Assembly (NCBI GenBank): GCA_964605235.1 | Contig: CAZSBB010000020.1 | Span: forward strand, 1 to 64,000 | Source: CAZSBB01 sp964605235 | Lineage (GTDB): Bacteria > Planctomycetota > Phycisphaerae > Phycisphaerales > Phycisphaeraceae | Direction of reading: 5' to 3' | Length of the DNA: 64,000 nt | Shown: positions 26,835 to 35,747 of the stretch, piece after piece | Numbering within the stretch: position 1 is the stretch's first letter | Layout: each line of letters begins with the position of its first letter | The notes under the pieces: model-generated | The model's database searches: none | Seen by the model: only the letters and a program-made list of their open reading frames with translations | What the model was told of the DNA's origin: nothing | Translations under genes and position numbers: made by a program

Positions 26835-27740
26835 ATGGTCGAAAACTGGCCCACTGAATCGACCGGGTCACTGAACATCACGGTCCTGCTCGGCTTGTTG
26901 GCGCTGCTGACGCTGGTGGGCTATGTTTACTGTTGTACCTGTCTGATGATCATTGCCAGGAAGACCGGTGATCCGTCCGCAGGGCTGGCGTGGATTCCGA
27001 TCATCAATGTCTTCACCCTCCTCAAGGCGGCCGGCAAATCCCCCGCGTGGTTTCTGCTGTTGCTGATTCCTGGCGTCAACCTGATCTGCATGGCGCTGCT
27101 GTGGTGTTCCATCGCCGAGCGCCGCGGCCGCGCTTATGGCACGGGTTTCATCATTCTGGTTCCGCTGCTGGGGATGCTCCTGCCCGCGTGGCTCGCAGCC
27201 GGGCCACCCGTCGGTCCAGCAGCCGGCGGCAATCCGGTCCGCCCGACCCGTCCAGCCGCTGCCCCCGGCAATGCCGGCGCGTCGCGCGGCAGTTCCGTCT
27301 TCTGCTCCAACTGTGGCGATCAAACCAACCCGGGCGACCGCTTCTGCGGTTCCTGTGGCCAGCCGATCGGCGGGACCACACTTACCGCCCCCGCAGCGGC
27401 GAGCGGTGGGGCTGGCGCCGCCCTGGCAGCCGTGGTCGTGGTTGTCCTGCTGCTGGCCATGGTGGGGGCAGGCGGCTTTGTCTGGAGTCGGATGGCGGCG
27501 CCGACGCTCGCCACCACGCCGGCTTCACCCCCGATGCTCGAAGCGCCGGCGCCCCCGACACCAGCCGATCCCTTTCCCAGTGAAGCCAGATCACCGGAAG
27601 TAATCGTCGATATTCAACCCGATGGTTCGCGCGTCTACTCGGGCGAGGGAGCAATCGAAAAAGCCATCTTCGATGTGCTTCAAACCGAGGTTGACAAGAT
27701 CAGGCAGGAGCAGAAGCCGGTGGACCAACCGAAAAACTGA
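26835..27740 (+). CDS. DUF5684-like membrane protein with zinc ribbon
   Basis: 301 residues from ATG 26835 (AAAGGA upstream). Helices at about 15-35 and the pattern 'GLAWIPIINVFTLLKAAGKS'/'WFLLLLIPGVNLICMAL' match the DUF5684 membrane module. A cytosolic-type zinc ribbon (CSNCGDQTNPGDRFCGSCG, about 155-173) follows, then a further transmembrane helix ('ALAAVVVVVLLLAMVGAGG') and a low-complexity Pro/Ala tail. It diverges from the zinc-ribbon operon at 26636. The similar layout (ribbon plus membrane helices) suggests related roles, but function is unknown. Confidence 0.75.
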   Translation: MVENWPTESTGSLNITVLLGLLALLTLVGYVYCCTCLMIIARKTGDPSAGLAWIPIINVFTLLKAAGKSPAWFLLLLIPGVNLICMALLWCSIAERRGRAYGTGFIILVPLLGMLLPAWLAAGPPVGPAAGGNPVRPTRPAAAPGNAGASRGSSVFCSNCGDQTNPGDRFCGSCGQPIGGTTLTAPAAASGGAGAALAAVVVVVLLLAMVGAGGFVWSRMAAPTLATTPASPPMLEAPAPPTPADPFPSEARSPEVIVDIQPDGSRVYSGEGAIEKAIFDVLQTEVDKIRQEQKPVDQPKN

Positions 27741-27796
27741 CCGGCCGCCTATGCTCCAGGCGCGGAGCCCGTTGTCACCGCAAGTCGGCAGGGCTT

Positions 27797-28270
27797 TTAT
27801 GATTCTCTGAACAGGTCTTTTTCGAGCGCCAGCAGGCGCTGGGCGGCTTGCTGTTGTTGTCGCCCCGCGAGGGTGCGGAGGTAGCCCTGGGCGTGGTGGC
27901 GCAGGGTGCGGTCGCAGAGGATGAGCGTGAGGGGATTGCTCAGGCCGCTGTGCCGGGCGACGCGGACCAGCAGCCATTGGGTGCGCAGGTCGATGCCGAA
28001 TTGCCGGGCGACTTCGTGGAACACGACGACCGGTTCGCCGCGGTCTTCATGCGTGTTGCGCCAGCGGTGCAGCCAGTACAGCGCCAGCACCAGCAGCAGG
28101 ATGCCAAAGAGCATCAGGAAGCTGGAGGTGTTCATCAGCGGCTTGTTGAAGTTTTCGCTCAGGCCGCGCAGGATGTCGTTGGTGTTCGAAATGTACGGCC
28201 CGGGCTCGCGGGGGCCTTTGCTCAGCGGCGTGAAGGCGAAGGCGTGCTGGAGCAGTTGGAGCAGGTTCAT
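27797..28270 (-). CDS. Single-pass membrane protein, unknown function
   Basis: 157 residues. A soluble N-terminal piece is followed by one transmembrane helix (about 48-68, 'SSFLMLFGILLLVLALYWLH') and a cytosolic helical domain ('VFHEVARQFGIDLRTQWLLV', 'GLSNPLTLILCDRTL'). This resembles proteins found upstream of PilZ or flagellar-type genes in planctomycetes, though I cannot confirm it. It overlaps the stop of the HEAT-repeat gene by 4 bases (ATGA), so they are translationally coupled. Confidence 0.6.
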   Translation of the reverse strand: MNLLQLLQHAFAFTPLSKGPREPGPYISNTNDILRGLSENFNKPLMNTSSFLMLFGILLLVLALYWLHRWRNTHEDRGEPVVVFHEVARQFGIDLRTQWLLVRVARHSGLSNPLTLILCDRTLRHHAQGYLRTLAGRQQQQAAQRLLALEKDLFRES

Positions 28271-30228
28271 GCCTGGACCTCCGGGGCGGGTTGCGCAGCC
28301 GATCCCGCGTCGGCGGTTTCCTGCGCGGTGGCGAGCGCTTTGCCGGCCGACATGAGCAGTTCGGCACTGGTGTTGAGCGATTCGATCAGGCGCTGCATGA
28401 CCAGCCCCGCCCGTTGACGGACCTGGTGGTCGGGATCGCGCACCGCCAGTTCGGTGACCTGGCGCGCCATTTCGTTGAGGCCCATGTGCTCGACCAGCCA
28501 CAGGCCGCTGATGCGATGACGGGGGCGGTCGTCGCCGAGCATGTTGCTCAGGGCGGAGAGGGCGTCGTTGAAGCGCAGCTCCATCAGGGCGCCGATGGCG
28601 TTGGCGCGCGGGCGGTTCTCATCACGCTGCGCCATGTCGGTCAGCTGGTTGACGTGATTGACCGAACGCACCTGTTCCAGGGCTTCGACGGCATTGGCGC
28701 GCACGCGGGAATCAGGATGGTTGAGCGAACGTTCCAGCGTATGCACGGAAGCGTGGGTGGTCAGCGCGCCCAGCGCCCGCACGGCTGCGGAAGCGACCCG
28801 GGCATCGGCGTCGGCGGCGAGGCTCAGCAGGGGACGCTCAAACACTTCCGCCTGATTGAGCGTGCGGATGATCTCCAGCGCCCGCAGCCGGCAGTCGTCA
28901 TCCGCCCGCGCCAGCTTGTCGCCCAGATGCACGTGGAAGCGGGGGTCGATTTTGATCAGCGCCCGCCCGGCCGCCAGTTGGTTGGCGTAGCTCAAACGCG
29001 GCCAGGCTTGCCACAGGCGCTCGAATCCCAACGGCGACACATGCGCCCCCGCCAGCAACCGCACGCTGCTGTGGGGCGAGTTGACCAGCGCGAGCAGCAG
29101 GCTCGGCAGCTCCGGCCAATCCTGACGAATCAGATGCCGCAGCGCCAGCCGGGCGACGTTGGCGTCGGCGTCACGGGTGAAGTCGGCGATGTGGCGCTCG
29201 GCTTCCGGATTCCGGTGCAGCCGGCTCAGTTCGATCAAGCGACGCAGCGCGCCCAGGCGGGTGGGTGCGTCGGGCGCTTGGCGCAGCCGCGCCAGTTCGT
29301 CGGCTTTGCTGGGGGCGTCCAGATGCAGCCCCATGATCCACGCGGGCATGGCGCGCAGTTGGAAGTGGTCGAACTTGCGCCATTCCTCCTCGGCGGGCAT
29401 CAACAGGCTGGGGGTGGGCGCTTTGCTCAGTTGCCGGGCGATGCCCGGGACCGACAGCAGATGGCCGTGGGTCAGCGCTTCGCGCAGTTGACGGCGTTGG
29501 ACCATCATCCGCAGGCCGTCGAGCGCCGCTTCGGTCAGCGTCGGCAGGGCGAGGTAGAACAGCATTGCCCGGCGCAGCAGCGGCTCGCCCGCGCCGGTCA
29601 GGGCGACGGCATAGTCTTTGACCGCCGGGTGGCTCGGATCATCCAGCAGACCTCGGCGGCGCAGCAGCGGACGGGGGACGAACGCCGCCAGCGCCAGCAG
29701 CACGGATTCGCATTGGTGATGGGCGTAGTAGCCCAGGGCGTCTTCCACCGCGGTCTGCAGGTACGCAGCGCTTTCGGTGTCGAAATAGCTCTCGGCGTCC
29801 GGGTCGGGGTCGGAACTCGCCCATTGCGCCAGCTCGAGCAGGGCGTCCCCCGCAGCGCGGCACAAACCGGCCGGGGCATGCCGAAGCTCCTCCGCCAGCA
29901 GGTACGCCAGCCGGGCAGCTTTGGCGCGCCGGATGATCTCGACGGCATTGGCGCGGGGCTGGGCAGCGCGACGTTTGGTGATCTGTCGAAGTGCTCCATA
30001 TAGATCGTCAACGCTGGTGATCACCTCGGATTGCAGGGCCGGCGACAGCCGATGGTAGCTGGCGACCGCGCCGACCAACCCGGCCGGCTGCTTGCGTTGG
30101 AGCACGACCCGCAGGAGGGGGGCGAGGCTGGGCGCGTCGGCGGTGGCGAGGGTGTCGGCGAGAGCCTGGTCCACTGCCGGGTCAGGCAGGGATTTTACGT
30201 GGTTCAGGATGGCATGCGCCAAAGCCAT
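28267..30228 (-). CDS. HEAT-repeat protein
   Basis: 653 residues rich in Leu and Ala, built of repeated helical pairs such as 'VASAAVRALGALTTHASVHT' and 'DSRVRANAVEALEQVRSV' and 'PRANAIGALMELRFNDALSA', spaced about 30-40 residues apart. These are HEAT or PBS-lyase-type repeats forming an alpha solenoid for protein binding. No catalytic residues are visible. It lacks a Shine-Dalgarno, and a TATAAA lies 5 bases upstream of the ATG on its own strand, so it may be a leaderless transcript. It is followed by the single-pass membrane protein, which it may bind. Confidence 0.8.
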   Translation of the reverse strand: MALAHAILNHVKSLPDPAVDQALADTLATADAPSLAPLLRVVLQRKQPAGLVGAVASYHRLSPALQSEVITSVDDLYGALRQITKRRAAQPRANAVEIIRRAKAARLAYLLAEELRHAPAGLCRAAGDALLELAQWASSDPDPDAESYFDTESAAYLQTAVEDALGYYAHHQCESVLLALAAFVPRPLLRRRGLLDDPSHPAVKDYAVALTGAGEPLLRRAMLFYLALPTLTEAALDGLRMMVQRRQLREALTHGHLLSVPGIARQLSKAPTPSLLMPAEEEWRKFDHFQLRAMPAWIMGLHLDAPSKADELARLRQAPDAPTRLGALRRLIELSRLHRNPEAERHIADFTRDADANVARLALRHLIRQDWPELPSLLLALVNSPHSSVRLLAGAHVSPLGFERLWQAWPRLSYANQLAAGRALIKIDPRFHVHLGDKLARADDDCRLRALEIIRTLNQAEVFERPLLSLAADADARVASAAVRALGALTTHASVHTLERSLNHPDSRVRANAVEALEQVRSVNHVNQLTDMAQRDENRPRANAIGALMELRFNDALSALSNMLGDDRPRHRISGLWLVEHMGLNEMARQVTELAVRDPDHQVRQRAGLVMQRLIESLNTSAELLMSAGKALATAQETADAGSAAQPAPEVQA

Positions 30229-30403
30229 ATGGTTTATACAGATGAGCGCGCAACCGCACGCGAACGCCGATCCAGCGGATTCTTAGCTGTTATCGGCCCA
30301 TTCCCCGGCGATTCTGCAGCCTTCGTGGGGCTGTGCGGGTAGGTCAGGGGGCAGGAAATGGCCCTGGAGGACGAAATTTCCAAGAAAACCCGAAAGTGCC
30401 ATC

Positions 30404-30431
30404 TTCCCACCACGAAGACCAACGCTATAAT
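30404..30431 (+). promoter_or_regulatory. Sigma70-like promoter of the DUF2617 gene
   Basis: A perfect -10 (TATAAT, 30426-30431) and a weak -35 (TTCCCA at 30404-30409, spacer 16). Predicted transcription start is near 30437, giving a leader of about 40 bases. Confidence 0.55.
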
Positions 30432-30477
30432 GTCGCCTTCTCACCCAATTTCGAATGGAATCGAAAAGAGGTTACGC

Positions 30478-31029
30478 ATGAGCGTCAGCCATAAGTCATC
30501 TAACACACAGATTTTCCGACTAATGTTGTACCGTCGGGCGTTGCACCCCGAGCTGTTCGACCTGCAGCAGCGCCGGGTGCTCCGTCATGGCGACTACGAG
30601 GTCGAAGCCTGGGTCGTGCCCTCGGGTCACGCCGTCCGCTTCACCGTAGGCGGCCGGTGCCTGACCGAGACGGTCCTCGAGCATGCCGACCACTTGCCGG
30701 AGCTGGGTCTGGTCCACGCTCTGCCCTGCCTGGGCGAGAAGGACTACGAAATGCCCCGCGAGCCGGGCAAGCCGAGCATCGGCTACGTCACGACCATCCA
30801 GACCGAGTCGCTGACGGAAAACCTGTACACCACCACCATGCAGGAAATCCGCGACTTTGCCGACACCGCTTCGTCGCTGATCCACACGTGGAAGGATGAG
30901 GACGGCGCCGTCAGCATGTCCATGCTCGACATGCAGAAGTACAAGCGCGAGTTCCACATCCAGTCCTACCACCTGACCGGCAACAACGGCCTGGTGCTGC
31001 GGACCCAGTCGATCTTCGAAGTGCACTGA
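30478..31029 (+). CDS. DUF2617 family protein
   Basis: 183 residues from ATG 30478 (AGAGG upstream). 'FRLMLYRRALHPELFDLQQR' and the C-terminal 'EFHIQSYHLTGNNGLVLRTQ' with final 'SIFEVH' match the conserved blocks of DUF2617, a planctomycete- and actinobacterium-associated family with no known function. The gene is monocistronic by appearance: its own -10 box and a strong terminator flank it. It diverges from the HEAT-repeat gene. Confidence 0.82.
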   Translation: MSVSHKSSNTQIFRLMLYRRALHPELFDLQQRRVLRHGDYEVEAWVVPSGHAVRFTVGGRCLTETVLEHADHLPELGLVHALPCLGEKDYEMPREPGKPSIGYVTTIQTESLTENLYTTTMQEIRDFADTASSLIHTWKDEDGAVSMSMLDMQKYKREFHIQSYHLTGNNGLVLRTQSIFEVH

Positions 31030-31393
31030 CCCCCGGCCCCCCCCGGAAGTAGCCCTTGGAAAAGGGCGGTCATGGGCTGAACCACGGGTTCTTTGCACCG
31101 CTGCCTCACAGGCTGGAACGAGTTTTTCACGCGAACGCCGAGCAACCCTCGGCGTTCGCTGTTTTTTTGCTGGCCCTCACAGCTCACCAAACGCCTGACT
31201 CACCCCATCTGAGCCGCCGACGCGAGTCGGCGGGTCTGACGCTTGGACAGCGCATCGTGTGATCCGCGCCACCCTGCCTTACCACCATCCGCCGCCAACT
31301 GGTGTCTCATCCCAGACCAGCTAAGATGCACCGGCGTTGACCGCAGCCCTCGTTGAGCCCGGCTGCGCACTTGTGCCTGTCGGATGCTGCCGC
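31030..31393. other. Gap of 364 bases with a terminator
   Basis: Besides the terminator at 31131-31168 nothing is recognised: no tRNA, no open frame with family features. It holds the end of the DUF2617 unit and the unmarked upstream region of the M20 gene. Confidence 0.5.
31131..31168 (+). terminator. Rho-independent terminator after DUF2617
   Basis: A 12-base-pair stem GCGAACGCCGAG/CTCGGCGTTCGC with loop CAACC is followed by TGTTTTTTT. It lies 100 bases after the DUF2617 stop. Confidence 0.9.
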
Positions 31394-32611
31394 ATGTCGC
31401 AACCCACCGCGTCTGTTCCCATGCCGCCGCCGACCTCCTGTCGTGAACTGCTGGCGGCGATGGTGCGGATCAACACCGTCAATCCCGCATTCGGCGGCCA
31501 GCCGTATGCCGAGCGCCCGCTGACGGATTACCTTGACCAACTCGCCCAGCACTGGGGGATGCACACGCTGCGGCTGCCCGTGGAAGGCATGGGCGACAAC
31601 CTGCTGGTGATGCCAGCTCCCCGGAAGGTTCCCGATGCCGATGAGCGCCCCTGGGTGTTCTTCGAGAGTCATCTCGACACCGTGGGCATCGCCGGCATGA
31701 CCATCGATCCCTTTGCCGCCGAGGTGCGTGGCGAGCGACTCTACGGCCGAGGCGCCTGCGACACCAAAGCCACCGGCGCCGCCATGCTCTGGGCGCTGCG
31801 CCGCTACTTCGAACTGCCCGGCCAGCGCAATCGCATTGCCGTCGCGCTGACGCTTTGCGAAGAACACCAGAAATCCGGCGCCGCAGCCCTGGCGGAAACG
31901 CAACTGCCCCAACTGGGCATCCGACCTGCAGGCGTCATCGTCGGTGAGCCGACGGGCAATCGGCTGGTCACCGCACACAACGGCGTCACCCGCTGGGCAC
32001 TGTCCACGGTGGGCAAAGCCTGTCATTCCTCGCAGCCGGAGCTGGGCGTCTCGGCGGTCAGCGCCATGTGCGAAGTCATTCTGGAACTCGAACGCCGCTA
32101 CATCCCCAGCCTCACCGCCAGCCATCCCATGACCGGCCGGGCACGCTGCTCGGTCAACACCATCCGTGGCGGGAGCGCCATCAACATCATTCCTGATCGC
32201 TGCACTTGCGAGATCGACCGGCGCATCGTCCCCGGCGAAGACGGCCGCGCGGTGGTGCCCGCCATCGAAACGCTGTTGCAAACGCTCCAGCAACGTCTGC
32301 CCAACCTGAACTGGGAACACGGGCCCGCTTACATCGACCCGCCGTTGGACCCGGCGGTCTCCACCCAATTCGCCGGCGTCATCAGCGCGACGCTGCGCAC
32401 GCTGGGACTCAATGGCGATCCCTGCGGCGTGCCCTATGGCACCGATGCTTCCAACTTCAGCGGCGAAGGCATTCCCGCCGTCGTGATGGGCCCCGGCGAC
32501 ATTGCCCAGGCGCACACCGCGGATGAATGGATCGACCTGCGCGAGCTGGACCAGGCGGTGGAGATTTACCTGGCGCTGATGAATGCGGAGTACGACCATG
32601 ACGGCGCTTGA
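31394..32611 (+). CDS. M20-family metallopeptidase (ArgE/DapE-like)
   Basis: 405 residues. HLDTV ('FFESHLDTVGIAGM'), 'LYGRGACDTKATGAA', 'CEEHQKSG' and 'GEPTGNR' are the metal-ligand and catalytic blocks of the ArgE/DapE/CPG2 family; a dimerisation domain follows ('AHNGVTRWALSTVGKACHSS') and the last ligand lies in 'IAQAHTADEW'. These enzymes hydrolyse N-acyl or peptide bonds using two zinc ions. The substrate is unknown; acetylated amino acid or amino sugar is possible from the neighbours. It overlaps the oxidoreductase gene by 14 bases. Confidence 0.9.
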   Translation: MSQPTASVPMPPPTSCRELLAAMVRINTVNPAFGGQPYAERPLTDYLDQLAQHWGMHTLRLPVEGMGDNLLVMPAPRKVPDADERPWVFFESHLDTVGIAGMTIDPFAAEVRGERLYGRGACDTKATGAAMLWALRRYFELPGQRNRIAVALTLCEEHQKSGAAALAETQLPQLGIRPAGVIVGEPTGNRLVTAHNGVTRWALSTVGKACHSSQPELGVSAVSAMCEVILELERRYIPSLTASHPMTGRARCSVNTIRGGSAINIIPDRCTCEIDRRIVPGEDGRAVVPAIETLLQTLQQRLPNLNWEHGPAYIDPPLDPAVSTQFAGVISATLRTLGLNGDPCGVPYGTDASNFSGEGIPAVVMGPGDIAQAHTADEWIDLRELDQAVEIYLALMNAEYDHDGA

Positions 32612-33593
32612 GCAGCCGGTGCGCATCGGCATCATCGGCCTGGGCGCGTTTGGGCAATTGCACGCCCGTACGCTCGCGGCGCTCGCCGAGGCGCAGGTGG
32701 CGGCGTTCGTCGGCCGCGATGCCGCGCGACTCGAACATGCCGCCGGGCAGATTCATCAACTTCATGTGCCGCGCTTCACCGACCTGTACACAGCGCTGCA
32801 ACAAACCGGCATCAAAGCATGGATCGTCGCCAGCGCCACCGCCAGCCACATCGCCCTGGGCGAACAACTGCTCCGCGCCGGCTGCACCGTGCTGATGGAA
32901 AAACCTCTGGCAGACAGCCTGACCGAGGCGCAGCGCCTCGCCCCGTTGGTCCCCAGCGATTCCCGCAACCTGATGCTCGGCCACGTCGTGCTGTTCAACA
33001 GCGAATTCCTCGCCCTCAAACGGGAAGCCGCCACGCGCAGCCCCATCGTGCATCTGGCCACCAGTCGCCAGCGCGGGCAGGACCATCGCACCCTGTACCC
33101 CGGCGAATCGCCATTCCATCTCACCATGGTGCATGACCTGTACTGCGTGCAGATGCTCATGGGCGGACGCGAACCCGTCAGCTTCACCGCCCAGCGGCAT
33201 CGGCATGCCTCCGGCGAAACGGACCTCACGCTGGCGCAACTGCGCTGGGCGGACGGCGCCCTGGCGTCATTGTCCGCGGGCTTCCTGCTCCCGGCCGGCG
33301 CGGGGTCGCAGGGCTATGACTGGCTGGAAGTGTTCGGCGCTGACTGGGCGGCGCGGCTGAACACCAACCCGCGCCCGTTGACGCTCTGGACCAACCAGCG
33401 CGCTGAGCACCCGCTGCATCTGGAAATCGGCCTGGATGACGCCCAGCCCACCGGCATGCTCGCCGAGCAGTTGCGCTGCTTCAGTCGCGTGGCGGCCGGC
33501 GCACAAACCCCGCCGCTCGGCACGCGCTATGGCGATGCCCTGCAACTGATGCGCTGGTTGGACCTGCTCGAACAATATGCTTCTGATTCGTGA
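32598..33593 (+). CDS. Gfo/Idh/MocA-family NAD(P)-dependent oxidoreductase
   Basis: 331 residues. The Rossmann motif GIIGLGAFGQLHART (about 9-23) is followed by 'VLMEKPLADSLTEAQ' (EKP motif, about 100-110), then a C-terminal substrate domain ('HRTLYPGESPFHLTMVHDLY'). The family oxidises or reduces sugars and cyclitols with NAD(P). The start at 32598 overlaps the M20 gene, so they form an operon. It is followed by a 179-base gap with an inverted repeat before the aminotransferase. Confidence 0.9.
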   Translation: MTALEQPVRIGIIGLGAFGQLHARTLAALAEAQVAAFVGRDAARLEHAAGQIHQLHVPRFTDLYTALQQTGIKAWIVASATASHIALGEQLLRAGCTVLMEKPLADSLTEAQRLAPLVPSDSRNLMLGHVVLFNSEFLALKREAATRSPIVHLATSRQRGQDHRTLYPGESPFHLTMVHDLYCVQMLMGGREPVSFTAQRHRHASGETDLTLAQLRWADGALASLSAGFLLPAGAGSQGYDWLEVFGADWAARLNTNPRPLTLWTNQRAEHPLHLEIGLDDAQPTGMLAEQLRCFSRVAAGAQTPPLGTRYGDALQLMRWLDLLEQYASDS

Positions 33594-33623
33594 TGCCTGC
33601 TGCGTAACGATCTCAAAAAGCAG

Positions 33624-33737
33624 TAACCACAGAGGCACAGAGATCACCGAGAAATACTCGCCGAAAGCTGCGGAAAAAGTCGGACGTTCATCCTTATCTC
33701 ACGTCTTGACTCTGTGTGCTCGGTGCCTCTGTGGTAG
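33624..33737. repeat. Inverted repeat in the gap before the aminotransferase
   Basis: The left arm near 33624-33653 reads AACCACAGAGGCACAGAGAT; the right arm near 33709-33737 is its imperfect reverse complement, ending GTGCCTCTGTGGTAG. Such CACAGAGGCACAGAG palindromes are dispersed repeats in several phyla. It lies in the gap between two operons. Confidence 0.7.
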
Positions 33738-33772
33738 TTTTGAGTTGAGTTCTTTTGCCTGGAGCTGGTTTG

Positions 33773-34903
33773 ATGTTGACCCTGGCTGACCGCGAACGTG
33801 ATTTTCCCAGCCTGCTTGAGCGCACCTATCTCAACACCGCCGCCGAGGGCATTCCCCCGCCGGCGGTGCTGGCGGCGCTCAATCAGTACGCCCAGGACAA
33901 GCTGCTGGGCATGGACGGCCGGCCGTTGCACGAAGCCCAGTGGCGCGAGCTGCGCGGCCGCACCGCCGCGATGTTCGGCCTGACCGCGGACGAAATCGGC
34001 CTGTGCTCGTGCAGTTCCGAAGCCTTCAACCTCGCCATGCTCGCCCTGCGCCTGCAGGCGGGCGATGAAGTCATCATCAACGACCTGGACTTTCCCGCCG
34101 GCGCCACGCCCTGGATGCTGCCGGGCAGCCCGTCGCTCACCCGCTTGTGGCCAGCCCGGGCGGGCGCGTTGCGGTTGGAAGACCTTAAACCCTTGCTCAC
34201 GCCGCGCACCCAGCTGGTGACGGTCTCGGCGGTCAGCTTCTACAACGGCTATCGCATCCCGCTGGCGCCGCTGGCGGAGATGATTCGCGCCCACAGCAAC
34301 GCCATGCTGGCGGTGGATGTGACGCAGGCGCTGGGGCGTGTGCCGCTGGATTTGTCGATGGCGGATCTGATTGTCAGCTCGACGCACAAATGGATTCTCG
34401 CCAGCCACGGCGGGGGGCTCGTCGGCGTGCCGCAGCGCCGCAGCCGGGAGTGGACGGTGCCCGCCGGGGGCTGGTTCAACCTGGAAAATGCGTTTGCTGA
34501 GGACCGTTTCCAGCGCGCGGTGCTGCGTCCGGGCGCGGGCAGCTTCATGGTCGGCATGCCCAATTATGCCGCGATTTATGCGGTCAACGCCGGGCTGGGT
34601 TACATCCAGTCAGTGGGGGTCGACAAGATCGCCCAGCAGGCCGACCCGCTGGTGCGTCAGTGCTTGACGGGTTTACGCGCCCTGCCGGTGGAGGTGATCA
34701 CGCCCGACGATCCGAGCACGCTGGCGGGCATTGTGGCGTTTCGTCATCCGCGCGCCGAGCAACTGCGCGCCCGGCTGCATGCGCAGAACATTCATATCAT
34801 GGCCACTGCCGGGCGGCTGCGCGTGGCGCTGCATGGCTACAACACCGCAGCCGACGTCGATCGATTCCTATCTGTTTTACAGGAGTCTTTGCATCATGTC
34901 TGA
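33773..34903 (+). CDS. Class V aminotransferase (PLP-dependent)
   Basis: 376 residues from ATG 33773 (GGAG upstream). The schiff-base lysine is Lys206 in 'SSTHKWIL'; 'YLNTAAEGIPPPAV' at the start and 'AVDVTQALGRVPLDL' (about 180) are class V features (IscS, isopenicillin N epimerase and relatives). The reaction is not determinable: transamination, desulfuration or lyase. It overlaps the following amidohydrolase by 8 bases, and begins a three-gene operon. Confidence 0.88.
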   Translation: MLTLADRERDFPSLLERTYLNTAAEGIPPPAVLAALNQYAQDKLLGMDGRPLHEAQWRELRGRTAAMFGLTADEIGLCSCSSEAFNLAMLALRLQAGDEVIINDLDFPAGATPWMLPGSPSLTRLWPARAGALRLEDLKPLLTPRTQLVTVSAVSFYNGYRIPLAPLAEMIRAHSNAMLAVDVTQALGRVPLDLSMADLIVSSTHKWILASHGGGLVGVPQRRSREWTVPAGGWFNLENAFAEDRFQRAVLRPGAGSFMVGMPNYAAIYAVNAGLGYIQSVGVDKIAQQADPLVRQCLTGLRALPVEVITPDDPSTLAGIVAFRHPRAEQLRARLHAQNIHIMATAGRLRVALHGYNTAADVDRFLSVLQESLHHV

Positions 34904-35747
34904 TCGCGCCGACGCCCACATTCATCTGTTTGCCGACAGCTATCAAGGCCAGTCCTTCACCCACCGGGAGGGCGTGCGCATCGAGGAGCCGCGCTGCTTC
35001 GATTCGCTGGCGCAACAGCATGGCGTCAAGGCGGCGCTGGTGGTGGGTTACGCCGGCGAAGCCTGGTGCGAAGAGAACAACACCTTCCTCACCGCGGTGC
35101 GCACGGATTGGCCCTGGCTGTATCCGACCGCGTTTGTCGAACCGCAGCGAGGGTTGAGTCGCGCCACGCTGGAAATCCTGGCGGAAAGTGGTTTCGTCGG
35201 CCTGAGCTTTTACATCTTCAGCGATGCCGACCAGGCGGCGCTGCTGGCGCTGCCGGAGGAAGTCTGGAACTGGCTGGTGCGGCAGCGCTGGGTGCTGAGC
35301 GTCAACTCCACCGGCGAACGCTGGCGCGCCTGGGGCACGATTCTCCAGCAATTTCCCGACTTGCGCGTGCTGGTGTCGCATCTGGGCCTCCCGCCGCGCG
35401 TCGCCACCCCGCCGGCGCGCGAGGAAGCCCGCCGGACCATGGCGCCGGTGCTGGCGCTGGCGGACTACCCCGGCGCCCGCATCAAGCTCAGCGGGTTGTA
35501 CGCGCTGACGGATCCCGGGCATGACTATCCGCATCAGGCCGCCTGGCCGCATATTCATGCCGCGCTGGATGCGTATGGCCCGGAGCGGATGCTGTGGGCG
35601 TCGGACTTTTCGCCCTGTCTGGATTGGCTGACGTATCCGCAGACGTTTGGCGTGATTGAACACCTGCCCTTCCTCGCCCAGCGCGATCGACAGGCGATTG
35701 CAGGCGGCAACCTCCTGGCGCTGCTGGGGGAAGTGCGCGGAGCATGA
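34896..35747 (+). CDS. Amidohydrolase-superfamily TIM-barrel hydrolase
   Basis: 283 residues. The N-terminal H8-x-H10 in DAHIHLFADS, then 'LVSHLGLPPR' (His) and the C-terminal 'MLWASDFSPCLDWL' (Asp) are the metal and catalytic sites of amidohydrolases, of the type of dihydroorotase/lactonase-like (COG3618-like). Such proteins open lactones or decarboxylate sugar acids. AGGAG precedes the ATG. It overlaps the next gene's start (ATGA), so the operon continues. Confidence 0.85.
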   Translation: MSDRADAHIHLFADSYQGQSFTHREGVRIEEPRCFDSLAQQHGVKAALVVGYAGEAWCEENNTFLTAVRTDWPWLYPTAFVEPQRGLSRATLEILAESGFVGLSFYIFSDADQAALLALPEEVWNWLVRQRWVLSVNSTGERWRAWGTILQQFPDLRVLVSHLGLPPRVATPPAREEARRTMAPVLALADYPGARIKLSGLYALTDPGHDYPHQAAWPHIHAALDAYGPERMLWASDFSPCLDWLTYPQTFGVIEHLPFLAQRDRQAIAGGNLLALLGEVRGA

